A stretch of DNA of 63,499 nucleotides. It comes from Triangularia verruculosa (Eukaryota > Ascomycota > Sordariomycetes > Sordariales > Podosporaceae). A model generated the notes under the pieces. It saw nothing but the letters and a program-made list of their open reading frames with translations, had not been told where the DNA came from and searched no databases. Where the stretch lies: the NCBI GenBank assembly GCA_033296885.1, contig MU864036.1, positions 1-63,499 of the forward strand. Reading direction: 5' to 3'. The position numbers and the translations under genes were made by a program. Below, piece by piece: positions 47,915-60,351 of the stretch (the stretch's first letter is position 1; each line of letters opens with the position of its first letter).

Positions 47915-49039
47915 ATGTCTTCAATAGGACCACAGCTGCCACCACACCTGCAAAAGCGCAAGCGCACACCAGAAGACGATGACCAACCCGGCTCTCCTCC
48001 GCCTAAAGTCTCGCGACGCGACAACGACGATGAGATTCCCTTGGACGATGACTCTGACGCTGGGTTTGGACCTAGCGCACCTTCCATAGGGCCATCAATG
48101 GGACCACCAATAGGCCCGTCACTTCCCCCAGCCTCAACAACCAATTCAAAATCAGCAGAACCCACCGTCGCGAAGCCATCTATCGGTCCTTCCCGTCCAC
48201 CAGTAGGACCGGCAAGACCACCCTCAAACGACGATGAGATCCCCCTCGACGACTCCGACTCCGACTCCGACGATGCCACAGGTCCTTCTCTTCCAACTGT
48301 CTCAAAACCACCCTCCCCACCGCGCCGAGTAATCGGCCCCGCACCACCCCCAGCACCCCTCTCAGAGCGCCCAACAGCCAACCCAGACTCATCAGACTCG
48401 GATTCCGACGATGACTACGGTCCCGCCCTTCCCGGCTCTGTCCCATCCCGCCCAATATCCCACGGACCCTCTCTACCCGCCCAATATGCCGAACCAGAAG
48501 TACTTCAGCGGGACTCGTGGATGATAGCCCCCCCAACCGACACCTCCTACCGCGCCCCAGACCCAACAAAGCTCAAAGCCCGTAAATTCAACACCGGCCC
48601 CCGCGCCACCACAGAATCCAAGTCTTCCTCCGGCGTCAGCTCAATCTGGACCGAGACCCCCGAGGAAAAACGTAGGCGCCTCGCTAATGCCGTCTTGGGT
48701 CGTGACGATCCCTCTAACAACAACAATCCCCAACAACATATCGGCCCATCAATAGGCCCATCAAAGAGAACGGCAGATGACGAGGCCAAAATTAAGGCGT
48801 ACACCGAGCAGACCAGGGGCAAGAGTTTGGTGGAGCAGCACCAGGCTCGGAAGGCCGAGAAGAAGGCCAAGGGCACCGGGAAGGGGGAGGAAGAAGAAGA
48901 GGATGACCCGAGCAAGAGAGCGTTTAGCTGGGAAAAGGACATGAAGGTGGGGGGCGTGGTGAGCGGGAAGCAAAAGAGGGAGCTGCTCAACAAGGCGGCC
49001 AATTTTGGAGGCAGGTTCCAGAAGGGGAATTATCTGTGA
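47915..49039 (+). CDS. GPALPP/DUF3752 nuclear protein
   Basis: A single exon of 374 aa starting MSSIGPQLPPHLQKRKRTPE. Seven or more short Ile/Ala-Gly-Pro-x-Leu/Met-Pro-Pro repeats (IGPSMGPPIGPSLPP, GPSRPPVGPARPP, GPALPG) alternate with acidic DDEIPLDDSDSD stretches. These are the GPALPP motifs. The C-terminal third is the DUF3752 domain: RDSWMIAPP, GVSSIWTETPEEKRRRLAN, then KSLVEQHQARKAEK, and the end RAFSWEKDM...FGGRFQKGNYL. Relatives are nuclear proteins, probably linked to RNA processing, though function is not established. The match is convincing from both halves. Confidence 0.88.
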   Translation: MSSIGPQLPPHLQKRKRTPEDDDQPGSPPPKVSRRDNDDEIPLDDDSDAGFGPSAPSIGPSMGPPIGPSLPPASTTNSKSAEPTVAKPSIGPSRPPVGPARPPSNDDEIPLDDSDSDSDDATGPSLPTVSKPPSPPRRVIGPAPPPAPLSERPTANPDSSDSDSDDDYGPALPGSVPSRPISHGPSLPAQYAEPEVLQRDSWMIAPPTDTSYRAPDPTKLKARKFNTGPRATTESKSSSGVSSIWTETPEEKRRRLANAVLGRDDPSNNNNPQQHIGPSIGPSKRTADDEAKIKAYTEQTRGKSLVEQHQARKAEKKAKGTGKGEEEEEDDPSKRAFSWEKDMKVGGVVSGKQKRELLNKAANFGGRFQKGNYL

Positions 49040-50183
49040 GGCAATGAACTGAGAACCCCCTCATTGCGGTTTGGCAGCGAATTGGGGTGTGGCTATGGGA
49101 TCCTGGAAGAAAGAGTTAAAGTCGTGATGATGACTATATAATGGAGCCCAGGTCTTTTGACGCATCGTGTGTTCTCGACGCTAGGCGTGGTTGTTGTATC
49201 GAGTGCCCCAAGTAACTCGCACGTATTGTAGGCAGCTCAACGGCAGTAGTCAAGAACAAATTGTCCAACCGACATCCAAGGAGAGGCCATGGTACACCAC
49301 TCAACTCTGCCCACTTTCACAGATATTACGTGTCAAAATCTTTGTGCGTAACTTGCTCCAATTTACGGCTACATATTGCAAGTTCCAGGAAAAAAACTTC
49401 ATGACATCTCCCACCCCTCCCAAACCTCAAAGAACATATACACACTTTGCCCCCCCTCCCACACTCTCCATCCCAATTTCCGATCCCATCCAGCCCTTCC
49501 TTTCCTTCCATCCCATTGATTGTAGCAAAAAGAGGGGAGAAAAAAACAGCCCCAAAAACAAAACTCCATGCTTATCCCTTTGTTTCTCTGTGGCGCGCGT
49601 GTGTGTGTGTGCGCGTGTGACGAAGTGTTTGCCTCCCCCCATGGTGTTGCCCTTCGAAAAGAAAGACAGAACAAAAACCCAACATGGTGTGGTGCTATGC
49701 AAATCCAAATACGGGAAGGGGAAAACAAAATCAAAAGACGACAAAAATCCCAATAGTAAACAACATAGGTAGAAAGCCAGTGACGCAAATAGAAACAAAA
49801 GAATAAATTGCTAGAAAGAAGAAAAACAAGAGTGAAGAATTCCCAACCCAGCAGCTTCCAGCCTATACCCTCCCAACTTGTGTTTTACCCTTGTCCTGAT
49901 ACTCGGATTGCTGGAGCCTATATCGTCACCCTTTGCTCGCTACTTCTGAAGTCACAGGGTTTTTCTGCGCGGCGATATGACCTTGCGAGATATTTTGTGG
50001 CTGTTGGTGCCAATTGCTCTGATTCAGTGTAATTGGAGAAGTAAGATCGGGTGAAATGGGCGAGTCGAGACTCTCGAGTGGCTATGAGGGCAACAGAAAA
50101 ATGCATATACATGATCGGAAATAAGGGTATCAATAGATGCTGGCGGCACACAGCTCCTCTCAAATACAGGTTTAAAAAGGCCA
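49040..50183. other. Convergent spacer, no gene accepted
   Basis: 1.1 kb between convergent genes. A TG/GC-dinucleotide patch sits at about 49592-49620. The open frame 49191-49772 (plus) is low-complexity and lies over the 3' flanks of both genes. Confidence 0.5.
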
Positions 50184-51797
50184 TCATGGTCTCTGTACGC
50201 CAGCTTCGAGTTGGGACGGTGTCAAAGGTGGGCCAGCCCCCGGTGCTGGTGGGGTGGTCTGGTTATTGGTGTTTTGCTGTCGTCCTCTTGGGAGCCTCGA
50301 GATTGCTGTTCTAGCACGAGAAAACCAACCATCGCTGCCGGCCTGGTTTTCTGAGACTGGAGGGGTGGAGTTGGTTGGCACCCGATGCCTGTCACCACGT
50401 CTGCTGTCGCGTGGACGGGACGATCGTGTTCGGTTATCACGTCGATGCCTGTTATTGACATACATCTCTCTATCGCTCCGGCTATCAGAGCTCAGTAGAC
50501 CAAAGAACGAGCGCCGCGGCCGATTCGGCATGTTCATCCGGTTTGAACGCGAGTCAACCAAGTTGATGGCAATCACCGTGGTACCATCGCCGCCATTCTC
50601 TGCACCTGGAGGTCGGGGCTTTGGCGTGTAGTAGTCAGCCTTGCAAAGCGGGCAGCACGCCCTCCTGCTAGTGAGCCATGGGTCCAAGCAAACAGCGTGG
50701 AACGCATGGCCACAAGTTAGCCCACGCACGTCATCGTCGTCTTCCAGAGTGTCGATGCAAATTGCACAGGTATCTCCCGAGGTGCCCAGGCATTCGGGCG
50801 GAATAGCGGCATTGATATGTTCGTCATCCTCCTCATCGTCATCATCATCATGCGCCCCCTGTGTCGAAGCCTTGTGTAAGGTTGCAGCATCAACATCTCG
50901 ACCTGCATCGTCGCCTCCATTTCGATCCCGATCCGTTGAAGTCCTTGGCTGAACACCACCTATCGAACTCGATGTACTCTCTTTAGAAGCATGCCTCCCG
51001 GGTTTCTCAATCTGGGCAAATGCCGTAGTTGACTCGGGAACTGGGGAGGATTCGTTCTTCGCTGTTGTTTCCGCTGCTGGTGCTGTCGCAATGGTTGTAG
51101 GTCGCTCCTCGGTGGACATGCGCTCCTTATTAGGGAGCTCAGAAACCACGCCTTCAACGTCGCGGACGCTATTGGGGCGACTGGGGCTTGAAACACCGCC
51201 GCGTGTGGGTAGTCCTTCTTGGGCACGGCTGGCAACCCATGTCTTGTATTTGAGCATTGGGAATTTTTCATTGACCTCATCGATGGTCATCAGTTTCTTT
51301 TCGCGCCGACGGCGATGCGGGCGAGGCATAGTCTCCATATTGATCGGCTCGCCGTCCTCATTCATCCGCATCTGACGGTTGCGGGCATTGTATCTGAAGC
51401 AATACTTCACACCAACAATAATCCTATCACTTCATTAGATCCCAAGCTCGGATAGCTTTCATCGCATCTTTCCCCAAGCTTACCAGAGATTGGTGAAAAC
51501 AACGCCAAAGCCCAATGCTACAAAAAACAGCAACGGCGAGGAATTGTTACCTCCCGCCGGCGGCGTATTCTGCGAGCTGGACGAGGCTTCACCGGCTGTG
51601 GATGTCGGGGGGTCGGAAGTGGTCAGAGTGAGCTGGGTACCTAGCGCCTGTGTCGGCTCTATCGAAGAGCTGCTGAGATCAGGGGTGGGAGACGGATTGA
51701 ATGTCGATGACAATGCGGTTGACACAGCGACCTCTGTCGCCTGTCTCGCAACTATCCGAGCGCCTTGCAACACCAAGGCTGGATCAATGAAGGTCAT
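50184..51797 (-). CDS. Membrane-anchored RING-H2 ubiquitin ligase
   Basis: Two exons, 51797-51484 and 51423-50184, with a 60-nt intron (donor GTAAGC); 517 aa. A Ser/Thr-rich N-terminal segment precedes a single hydrophobic stretch, LLFFVALGFGVVFTNLW and, across the splice, IIVGVKYCFRYN, which reads as one transmembrane helix at about residues 88-110. Next comes a long disordered region with acidic DDDDDEEDDE, then the RING-H2: CAICID, then GHAFHAVCLDPW and CCPLCK, with all eight zinc ligands visible. The tail is basic, Arg/Asp/Ser-rich. It should be an E3 ligase on an endomembrane; the substrate is unknown. It resembles small fungal RING-H2 membrane proteins. Confidence 0.88.
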
Positions 51798-54700
51798 CTT
51801 GCTGGCGACAAGATGAGATGGTGGCTCAGTGGCGCTGTGGTGAAATCAACGGTGCAGGACGTCCATCAGCATCGCAGGTTGCTGGCGGCGAGCAGGCGCA
51901 CCCGTGTGTCGGCAGATTACCACTCGAGGGTGCAACGGCTGTGCTTCATTCGAGGTCGAGTGCGTCGAACGTGAACTCCCTCAAAGGGCTGGCGAACACT
52001 GTGTGCTGCGTGCGGATGAGTGGAGAAGGATACGGTAATGGGTTGCAAGAGGGAAGGGTTGGTTGGACGGCTCGCTATGTAAAAGGATGGAAGCGGAGTC
52101 GAGGCGAAATGGGCCCTGGGGTTGGGGGATGTCTCGCTGTTTGAGGCAGGAGGCGGGGCGGGAGGGCTGTGCTTTCTGGCGGGCACAGTGAGCTAATCCC
52201 AAGTGGGTCGGGTCCTTCGGCGGGGAGGCAGGGGTTGCTCGGGTTGGCAAGAGTTGGAAAAAAAGAAGCTGGAACTTGGTCATCCGCTGGATGCGGGAGC
52301 AACCATTTGGCGATTTATACTTTCTTGTCCTTCAACTTTCAGCTTTACACGGGACGGAGGAGAGCTTCACTATCTCTATCATGCAGTAGGTATGGGATGG
52401 AGACCTCGAGTAGGGATAAATTCTTATGATCACGGAGGATCTCGAAGTGAAACTTTCGCAGACTGGCTCAGCTAGAATCCTTACCTTCGAAATGCTACCT
52501 GCTCAAGACCTACTCCCGGTTATTCGAATTACGGCTTACTCCTTCCCGCCTCGCCCCTTCTGGTTCGGCTGCTTACCATTCGACCCCTTCGCTTTGTTTG
52601 TGTGAGACGTCCTCATCGCCCACGCCTTGGCTGAACAACTGCGTCTTTATCTGCATGGCCACTCCCTTCTGGAACCGTCCGGTGGCTATCGTCCCGTTCA
52701 ATGGGAGTGCAGTCGGACAATTCTCGCCCTCTCTTCGGGCAGTCTGAGAAGCCCAAATTGCGCCAAATCATGAAGTCGGTTGAAGTGTCACGCCCTGCGG
52801 CGTTGAATCGTTAATCCATACTTAGCCCATTATTGGGCGGTTATAACAGCACGAAACGCCTTCGAGGACACTAAATTGCTACGTGCCGGCAAGCCCGATT
52901 AGTGCCCTATGGCTTGATAGGTATAGCTTCTTTGACGGTCAGGATGGAACGCTGGTGGTTCACCGGCTCCCTAAGATCAACTAAAAATTGGTTGCCGCAT
53001 CGGACGGCGGCGTCACCAACCTTTGCTGACGACGCCAGGCCAATGCTCGGGGGCTGATTGATTCCCATCGAGTAGCATTGTTTGTCTCTGTGCTGTGGGC
53101 AGAAAGACAACAGCCAAGGGCCGGCGCTGCATGATCATGGGCACGGGGGCACTCGATCGGCGCGCGCTTGAGAAATCCGCCGCCCAGTCAGGTAGCGCCA
53201 ATGACAGCCGCGACGAGGTTCTTGGTCTGGACAGTTGGTCTTGGTCTTGGGTCTTGAACAGAGGTGGCCGCAGCCAATTTGGCAGCCAAGAACGGGCCGC
53301 AATATATCTTGTTTGGGCGGACGGGAAGCTCGCGTGGGAAGTTCTCTTCCGGATGATCGGATGAACCGCGGCATTTCCGTGTCGATATCCGTCGGTAAGT
53401 ATCGATAACGATCTTTATTTCTCAAAGACTTCTTCCGAGATCGTGTTGGTTGGATGCTTGGGCTTCGATGGACAGGCGGAGAGGTGGGGCTTCGTCGTAA
53501 GCATCTCCCCACAGCTCGTTATCGGGCCAAGCAATCTCCACTTTTTAATCTGCAAGGCCGATCGTCTGATCCCTGCTGGCTTGATCTGTCACGAACAGCT
53601 TGGCAATGATGTGGTAAGCGCAGCGTCGATGACATCTCCATGAATGCTTCCATCCTAATCATCACTATGATCCTGGCTGTTATTTTTACGGTATTGTCCA
53701 CTCTGATATTCTCCCGAGAACGATATATCAAGGTCTCGGCACGAACACCCCACCGGGATGAGGTGGCAAGGCCAACTGCGGGTGCCCGGCCTCTGGCCGC
53801 GGCCCCTGACCACCTCGAGGTCTCCTCTTTTGGTGGAAGGTCCTGCACGCAGAAAACCAAAACAGACGCAACATCGAGAAACACGCGTCGAAGGCCGAGT
53901 CGCGGCTTTTTGTGGTACACCAGATATCCTCCATCCTTAGGTAGTGTAAGTACAGCGTCTGGATGTAAGTGAACGGAGCGTTACGTCGGGCTGCGGGGCA
54001 TAACGTCAGTGTTAGAGAACCCCTCCAGTCCCGAATCCTCGGTGGCAGTGACAAGGATGTGGAGGCATTCAAGAATTTGGCCAAAGTCCAAAGACCAGGG
54101 GCGGAGAAAGCCCTACCAGCGGACCTCCAACAAGCTTCGGCCTTTTCACCGCCCCGGCGGCCTTGTTGCAACGGGGCGAAGTGATGCATGGACGACGCAC
54201 TCATCTTTGTTGCGCTAGATACATCGCCTGATCCCGAGCAAGCCGGCACCGACGTCACCTCCGACAAGCCGAGAAAACGAAGGCAATTTTTCGGAATGTC
54301 AAAACAGCGAGCCTTTGGAAACTGCGCGACCAAATCGAGCCAACTATTCCACGTTGCACTTACTATATCCTACCGCCGATTGACCATTGATGCTAAGGGG
54401 TAGTGAAACCTCCACGTGTATCAATCATCTTAGTAATACTCGACCATACTGGCGGCCATCTAAAGGTGTATACCTACTAACTTTTCTGGGACATTCTTCT
54501 GACTATCATGACAGAGCCAAATCCAATGATAGGATAAGGGACCCGAAAAGCAAAAAGAATCTACGTTGCATATCACACCATCAGTCGATAGCTGTCCTAC
54601 CCTCCGCTTGCTCCCGCTCTGCAGGTAGTACATCCAGACCCAAGTGCCGCTCCTCATGACCGTGATTATCCCACCCTACCTCCAAATGAACATCCCATGC

Positions 54701-56443
54701 CTATCTACACTTCTACACTACTACCTTACTAGCCAACTCAAAAAAGCCCGCTTCAGCCCGGTTCAGTCATCAAACTACTACCTTAACTTCCCGGTCTATC
54801 GCCGAACTTAGTTCGAGATCCTACCACTTCATCATGGCCAAAGTTAACTAATCCATGAAGTTTCCTAAATAGTCACGAGTAGTACGACTCGCAACAAAAG
54901 TTATGTCATTGCCTCCGCATTGACATGGGTTTCTCCGAGGGACTTTGCTGTTGGTTTAATGACGTCCACGCCGTAAATAAAGGTCCGCTGAATCTACGAC
55001 CGGCGATGTCAGATATCCAGGAGGAGACATGGACAAGCAGTATACATATTGTCAAAGACGTTATGGGTTACCTAGCTCAATAGTTCCTGCAGATCAACGC
55101 CACCATAGTGTCTGATGGTAATCAGCAGTCCTAACAACTCCCTCAACGAAGGTCCCCAGAATGTTCTCGATACCGATGTAATAGGCACAGCCACGCCGTG
55201 GATCGAAAGGCACGGTGCTACTTGCAATATAGGGAGATGTGTAAGGTAGTCAAGGTGGCCTCTCAGCCATCCGAACACGTTGATTATATTTGTCAGGCCT
55301 TGAACGATCTTTTAGACACGGGCTATTAGCACCAACAACTGTCTCCGATACTAGGTATTCAAGATTCTTATACCGAAATAACAGTCTCTTTTCTTGTCCT
55401 CCATAAGAAGCCAGCAAGTACGGTCCCAGGCCACACATCAGCCCCTCGTATCTGCCCCTGATACATTCAGCATGACCACCCAAGCTCTCCATACACGATC
55501 AACCGGAAACTTGAATTGCCAATACCTACACATTTTCACTACTCGTAAAACCAAAGCATACATTCCCCCCTTTAGCTCACGGTGCGCCACAAATGTAGGG
55601 TTAGAGCGTAAAACTATTGGGATTCGTATGCCATATCTCATCCTCTTCCTCTCCAAAGCTAACCTCCAACGCCTACAAGAGCCCACCCCCCGCCTCCTCC
55701 CCTAGGATCATGCATTCATACAGGCAGTCCAATGACTCCAAAAATACAAGCCCAAAGCCCACCAGTTAGATATCAATCCTACACAGTACTGGATTACTCT
55801 CGCTCCAAGCAGGATAATTCCCAGTTTACCTGAGACATACACCTACTTATGAGCAAAGTCCCCAATCACGCGTTCTACCATACCCCATCAGCAGCCCGGG
55901 ATGTGCAATCAAAAGTTGTTCTCTACAACTGCTCCAACAGGTGCCTCCCCAAATATGCTCAAACGAAACAGAAGACGCTCCACAAAGTGAAGACCCCCTG
56001 CTGAAGCCCTGATACAACCCCCCTTTTTACCGCCTCGGGACTCATCGCCCACCTAGGTACGTCAAAGAAAAAAAACAATAATCCCAACACTCGCAATTCA
56101 CTTGTTCCTACATCATCTCAATCAAAGCCCTGTATATTAAACAAAGAAGCAGCGTCGATTGGCTCTATGTCTACCTTGAACCCCTCTACAGTACATTCAT
56201 AGGTCTCTCTGTTTTCCCCCTCAACCTCATTCCTTCGTCTCTTTCTGTTTGGGCCAGCTTGAACGTTACAAGCCCACCGAATTATAATACACTTGCGATT
56301 TCAACCCGGGCGCCCCGTTTTAGACAACACACACACACACTCAAACACATTTCCCCCCTAAAGAGGCATGGGAAAAAGAAGCAACCATCTGCTCTTTTGT
56401 ACTCCCCCATCGCATTTATTTACTCTTTTCAACACATGGCTGT
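51798..56443. other. 4.6-kb gene-poor region
   Basis: Between the RING gene promoter and the 3' end of the processing-peptidase gene. Open frames of 60-200 codons overlap on both strands (for example 53728-54333 minus) without domains. One small hydrophobic open frame at 53640 is listed separately at low confidence. From about 54400 to 56100 the sequence is rich in CTAC/TACC-type words with no clear element. No RNA gene or intact transposon is seen. Confidence 0.45.
53640..53972 (+). CDS. Possible small membrane protein (weak)
   Basis: An open frame of 110 aa with a true ATG, opening with a hydrophobic helix (MNASILIITMILAVIFTVLS) and then a basic, Arg-rich tail of about 80 residues. A GTAAGT donor-like site occurs near 53949, so the last codons might be an intron. 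There is no homology I recognise; the tail overlaps a longer antisense open frame (53728-54333). It could be a single-pass membrane protein, or chance. Confidence 0.25.
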   Translation: MNASILIITMILAVIFTVLSTLIFSRERYIKVSARTPHRDEVARPTAGARPLAAAPDHLEVSSFGGRSCTQKTKTDATSRNTRRRPSRGFLWYTRYPPSLGSVSTASGCK

Positions 56444-58163
56444 CTAAAGGTTTCTGCTCATGTCGGCTCTGATTCTCGAATAGTCAAAGAGACCCTCGAT
56501 GCTGCCGACGGCGCTGATGGCGATGTCCTGATCCCAAATCTTCTTGTTGGCAAACTCCATGATGTCCTTGTCCGTGATGGCGTCGATGACGCGCTCAATC
56601 TCACCGGGGCTCATGCGGCGACCGGTATTCACGATTTGCCGGCCGATGTCCTCAGCAACGGCGCTGGTGCCGTCAAGAGACAGAAGAATGGAGGCCTTAA
56701 GCTGGGCCTTGGCACGCTCGACCTCGGCGGGGGTGACGCTGCTGCACAGGCGAGTCCACTCGCGGAGGGAGAAGTGAACAAGGTCATCGACGTTGGCGAG
56801 GTTGTCGGTGACCATGTAGATACCCCAGAGACTAGAGTTGTGTCAGCACTATGTGAACCTTTACACAAGACAAGCAGAACAGCCCTTACCCAGTGTCGCT
56901 GTAGCTGGTGGAGAAGCTCATGTAGCTGGTGGCGAGGTCGTTCTTGTGAACAATGCCGCTAAGCTTGCTGCCTTGGTGAGGAGCGTTGCCAAGAGCCTTG
57001 TCATAGTTGCCAACGATGGCCTGAGTGACGAGAGCAGTGAAGTAGTCAGGGTCGTTCCAGCTCACACCCTCAACGGCGATGGCGATGTTGGCGGTGGGGA
57101 TGGTGTCGTCGCGGATTCTGACGTCGGAGCCAATGAAATCGGCCTTCCTCTTGGACAGAAGGTAGGCGGCAGACTCGGGGCTCTTGGAAGGGAGACCAGC
57201 GAAGTACTTGTCGGCCATCTCGACGAGCTGCTCGTGGGGAACGCCACCAGCACCGACGAGAACCATGCGGTCAGCGGTGTAGTTGTTCTTGATGTAGTTG
57301 GTAAGCTCGGTCCGGGTGATGTCACGAATGTTCTCGCGGGGGCCGAGGATGGTGCGGCCGAGGGGTTGTTGCTGGTAGGCGGTGGCGTGCAGGTGATCGA
57401 ACACAACTTCCTCCAACTGCTTCTCAACCTCCTCCGACTCACGGAGAATGACATCGCGCTCCCGCTCGATAGCTGACTCCTCAAGCTTGGAGTTTTGTAA
57501 AATGTCCTGAAGAATATCGACGCACTGGGGGACGTCCTCGTTCAGGGCTCTGGCAAAGTAGACAGTGTTTTCGCGCTGTACCCGGAATTAGCTACCGCGG
57601 ACCGGCCGAGGGGAAGAGACGGTAACGAACCGAGGTATAGGCGTTGAGGTGGGCGCCCATGTTCTCAATCTCAAGCTCCAACTGCTGCTGAGTCCGCTTC
57701 GATGTGCCCTGCCAGAGTGTGGTCATGTTAGCCCGAGTCGGCAGAGGCCAAGCCAGGAGTATCGTACCTTGAAGGCCAAGTGCTCGAGGAAGTGGGCAGT
57801 GCCGTTGGTCTCGTCGGTCTCAGCGCGGGAGCCGGCATCGATCCACATGCCGACCGTCGAGGTCTGCGCATAGGGGGAGTACTGAGTTGCGACCTGCGGG
57901 GTGGGAAAGGTTCGGAGTCAGTATATCTAGCTGTAGCAAGCCGGGGAGGGCCAATTGGGAAGACGTCATGGCGGCGAGGCTGTCGGCAGCGGAGGGGGGG
58001 GCCGGGGGAAGCTCACGGTCAGGCCATTCTTGAGTGTCGTCGTCTGGGTTTTGAGGGCAGGCGAGTGAGGTGTCGCAAGGCCTCGCCTGACAGGGACGGA
58101 AAGACCTCCAGCGCGGCCACGCAGGCCCTGGGCTAGGTTCAGAGCGAGTCTCCGGGACGCCAT
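56444..58163 (-). CDS. pep: Mitochondrial processing peptidase beta subunit
   Basis: Five exons: 58163-58017, 57893-57768, 57708-57631, 57575-56890 and 56831-56444. The introns are 123, 59, 55 and 58 nt, with donors GTGAGC, GTACGA, GTTCGT and GTAAGG; 474 aa, close to the length of Neurospora PEP. The first exon encodes an Arg/Ala presequence (MASRRLALNLAQGLRGRAGG). Exon 2 holds the inverted zinc motif HFLEH (H83, E86, H87), diagnostic of M16 peptidases and intact here, and later LEESAIERERDVILRESEEV carries the distal glutamate region. The product pairs with the alpha subunit in the matrix to remove presequences; in Neurospora it also serves as core protein I of complex III. Very firm. Confidence 0.94.
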
Positions 58164-59133
58164 GGACGCGGATGGGTGTGTGTCGGGGGGGTGGAAGGGC
58201 GGTTGAAGAAAATGTCCTCAACCTTCAAAAAACAGACTTATGCAGCAATGATTTTGCCTCACTTCCAAGGCAAGCTCGGGAAGGCCCGGGCCAATTTGCC
58301 AGAGCTGCGCACCGGGGCCCAGCGTCACGTGTTGAGCTCTGCATTTCTTGGCGCCCAATTGCAAATTCTGCCTCTAGGATTCGCTCCTGTTACTCCTTGC
58401 CGGTGCCCCACCAACACTGGGGCAATTGTTTACTTGGGAACTTCAAGGTTGACAGCTCGAGGAGCTCCTGACTGACAAGCTATCGAATCTGTTCAAAGGT
58501 CTGTTTGCCTTCTCTCTTAACCTATTAGCTTTGAGTCATATCCTGTCCAAACATATCTGTGGACCTGCCATCCAAATTGCCCCCAGAAACACAGCTTGAC
58601 ATTGTTCCTTCCTTCGGCGTAGACTGCTCAACATGACATCAGCTTACCTCCATCCCAATGCACCTTTCATGTGTTCCAAGGGTGTAAACGGCAATTGGCA
58701 AGAACAGTGTCGCTTTGGATCTGTCCAAGCCCAGAGACCTTCAGAGTTCTGGGCTTCCCTCCCGTCTCCGTCTCCTCCACCGCACACCCCGCATCACGCA
58801 TCGCACATCGCACACCATACACCATACACTCCAATAACATACCATATGCCGCAGACCAGCTACTCCACTTGACCGACCACGAGTATGGATATAACCGCCT
58901 CTTTGGACCCGCCGCTGTATCAGTATACAGCAACAACCGACCGCGAGGTTGCGTTTCATGCTATCTTGCAGATTCCTGTGCATCAAAGAGACTGGCCAAT
59001 GGAAGTTGAGCTTTCCTATCGCTAGAACCATGGGGTGAACATAGAGCCGGTCTAGTGGACGAGAGCACGGTTTCAGCAGACGCCACAGAACCAGCATCCT
59101 GTTCCTCTCCACAACCTCAGCAAGAACATAGAA

Positions 59134-59802
59134 ATGCGCTATTTTCATCTTCCCCCCATGGGGTTGGATTCGGATTGGGATTTCATCAAGTTCGGCCTCA
59201 GATTCCGTCGAAGACCATCTTCCGCCGCAGAAGATACATGGGAGTCCTGGACCTGGGCCCAGAGTGACTACGCAGAATTCGGATATCTCGTACACATGAG
59301 CATGAAGTCGGCAACTCGTCCATCCGACGGACCCATTTCTCCGAATCTGCCCCTCAACCGTAGACTGAAATCAGCACTTAGATACCATGGGCCACAGTCG
59401 TTCCTTGAATCAGGAAGAAGTCAGTTGGATAGGAGAGACATCTTTGTCTGCGCTGGGCCACCTGGTATAACTGCAATCGTACGGCCGGACCCGGAAGGCC
59501 GAAAAAACAAGGGAGGTTTTTGCTCATCGCTCACGAAAACGCCCAATTTTCTATCTAGATTGCCGTGGGAACTGCATCTCAACAACGAATCAACTTCGTC
59601 GGTAGCGTGTGAACGGCTGTCTTTGCAAGAATTCTTCTATTATGCACCTCAGACCATCGAAATCTTGGCTACAAAAAAGTTCATTGTCAAGTCTCGGCGC
59701 TCTGGGATCAGTATGCAACCGCTTGCTTTTGATCAACCTTTGCTGGTTTACTTGGGCCCCGGAGAGGAGGACATGCTTGAGTGTATGGAGACAGAAGGAT
59801 GA
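59134..59802 (+). CDS. Hypothetical open frame of 222 codons (weak)
   Basis: A single uninterrupted frame from an ATG, encoding a Trp-, Ser- and Arg-containing protein without low complexity. It reads SSAAEDTWESWTWAQSDYAE near the start and GPPGITAIVRPDPEG in the middle. There is no signal peptide, membrane segment or domain I recognise. An overlapping antisense frame (58741-59295) covers part of it. The length is suggestive but not decisive, and it may be a remnant or a lineage-specific gene. Confidence 0.28.
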   Translation: MRYFHLPPMGLDSDWDFIKFGLRFRRRPSSAAEDTWESWTWAQSDYAEFGYLVHMSMKSATRPSDGPISPNLPLNRRLKSALRYHGPQSFLESGRSQLDRRDIFVCAGPPGITAIVRPDPEGRKNKGGFCSSLTKTPNFLSRLPWELHLNNESTSSVACERLSLQEFFYYAPQTIEILATKKFIVKSRRSGISMQPLAFDQPLLVYLGPGEEDMLECMETEG

Positions 59803-60099
59803 CATGACTTTTTGGGTTGCAAGGTGCCATATTGGGAGGTTTAGGGGAATGAAGAAGGGAGGTTGGACAATAAGATTAGCGTCTTGTTTTTGTGTACTGA
59901 TTAGAGATAAACCAGAAAATATCAAGCGTTGAAACTGCACTTCTTGGCCACCGAACAAATACTGACGCCTGCTTGACCTGGTCCGAAAGCCCAAAGATGG
60001 TCAACATGTGACAGAATATAATCAGAAGGCGGTGGAAGATAGTCGATATGCCCTCGGTAGGACCCGGGAGCTATTTATTACTCCATAAAATCAAACTAA

Positions 60100-60245
60100 A
60101 GGCCTTCGGATTTCATCGAAGGCTTCAAATGACAATTCGTCAGCCTCAACGGATAGTTCAGAAGCTTCAATAGATACTTTTACCAACAAGCCTTGCAATT
60201 ACATAGTAGGCTTCAAAAGGTGTTCGATACAGCTTCAAAGCTAGG
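60100..60245. repeat. Degenerate GCTTCAA-containing repeat patch
   Basis: The words GGCTTCAAA, GAAGCTTCAAT, GGCTTCAAAA and CAGCTTCAAAG recur every 30-50 bases, with similar GCCTCAA and AGCCTTG relatives between them. The copies are diverged, so the unit length is not certain. Confidence 0.45.
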
Positions 60246-60351
60246 CTGTCAGTGGTCAGAATAGGCCACAAGGCCTATATATCATCTGTTTATTCATACC
60301 GATTATCATTTGACTCTTATCTCGTGCACCAGACTCAATCAGGTAACTTAC

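Noticed and set aside
49191..49772. 193-codon open frame on the plus strand
   Set aside because: It lies over the 3' flanks of two convergent genes, is low-complexity (Lys/Pro/Cys runs, TG repeat) and overlaps antisense frames of equal length.
53728..54333. 201-codon open frame on the minus strand
   Set aside because: No domain, GC-rich stop-poor stretch with open frames on several other frames; nothing suggests splicing or homology.
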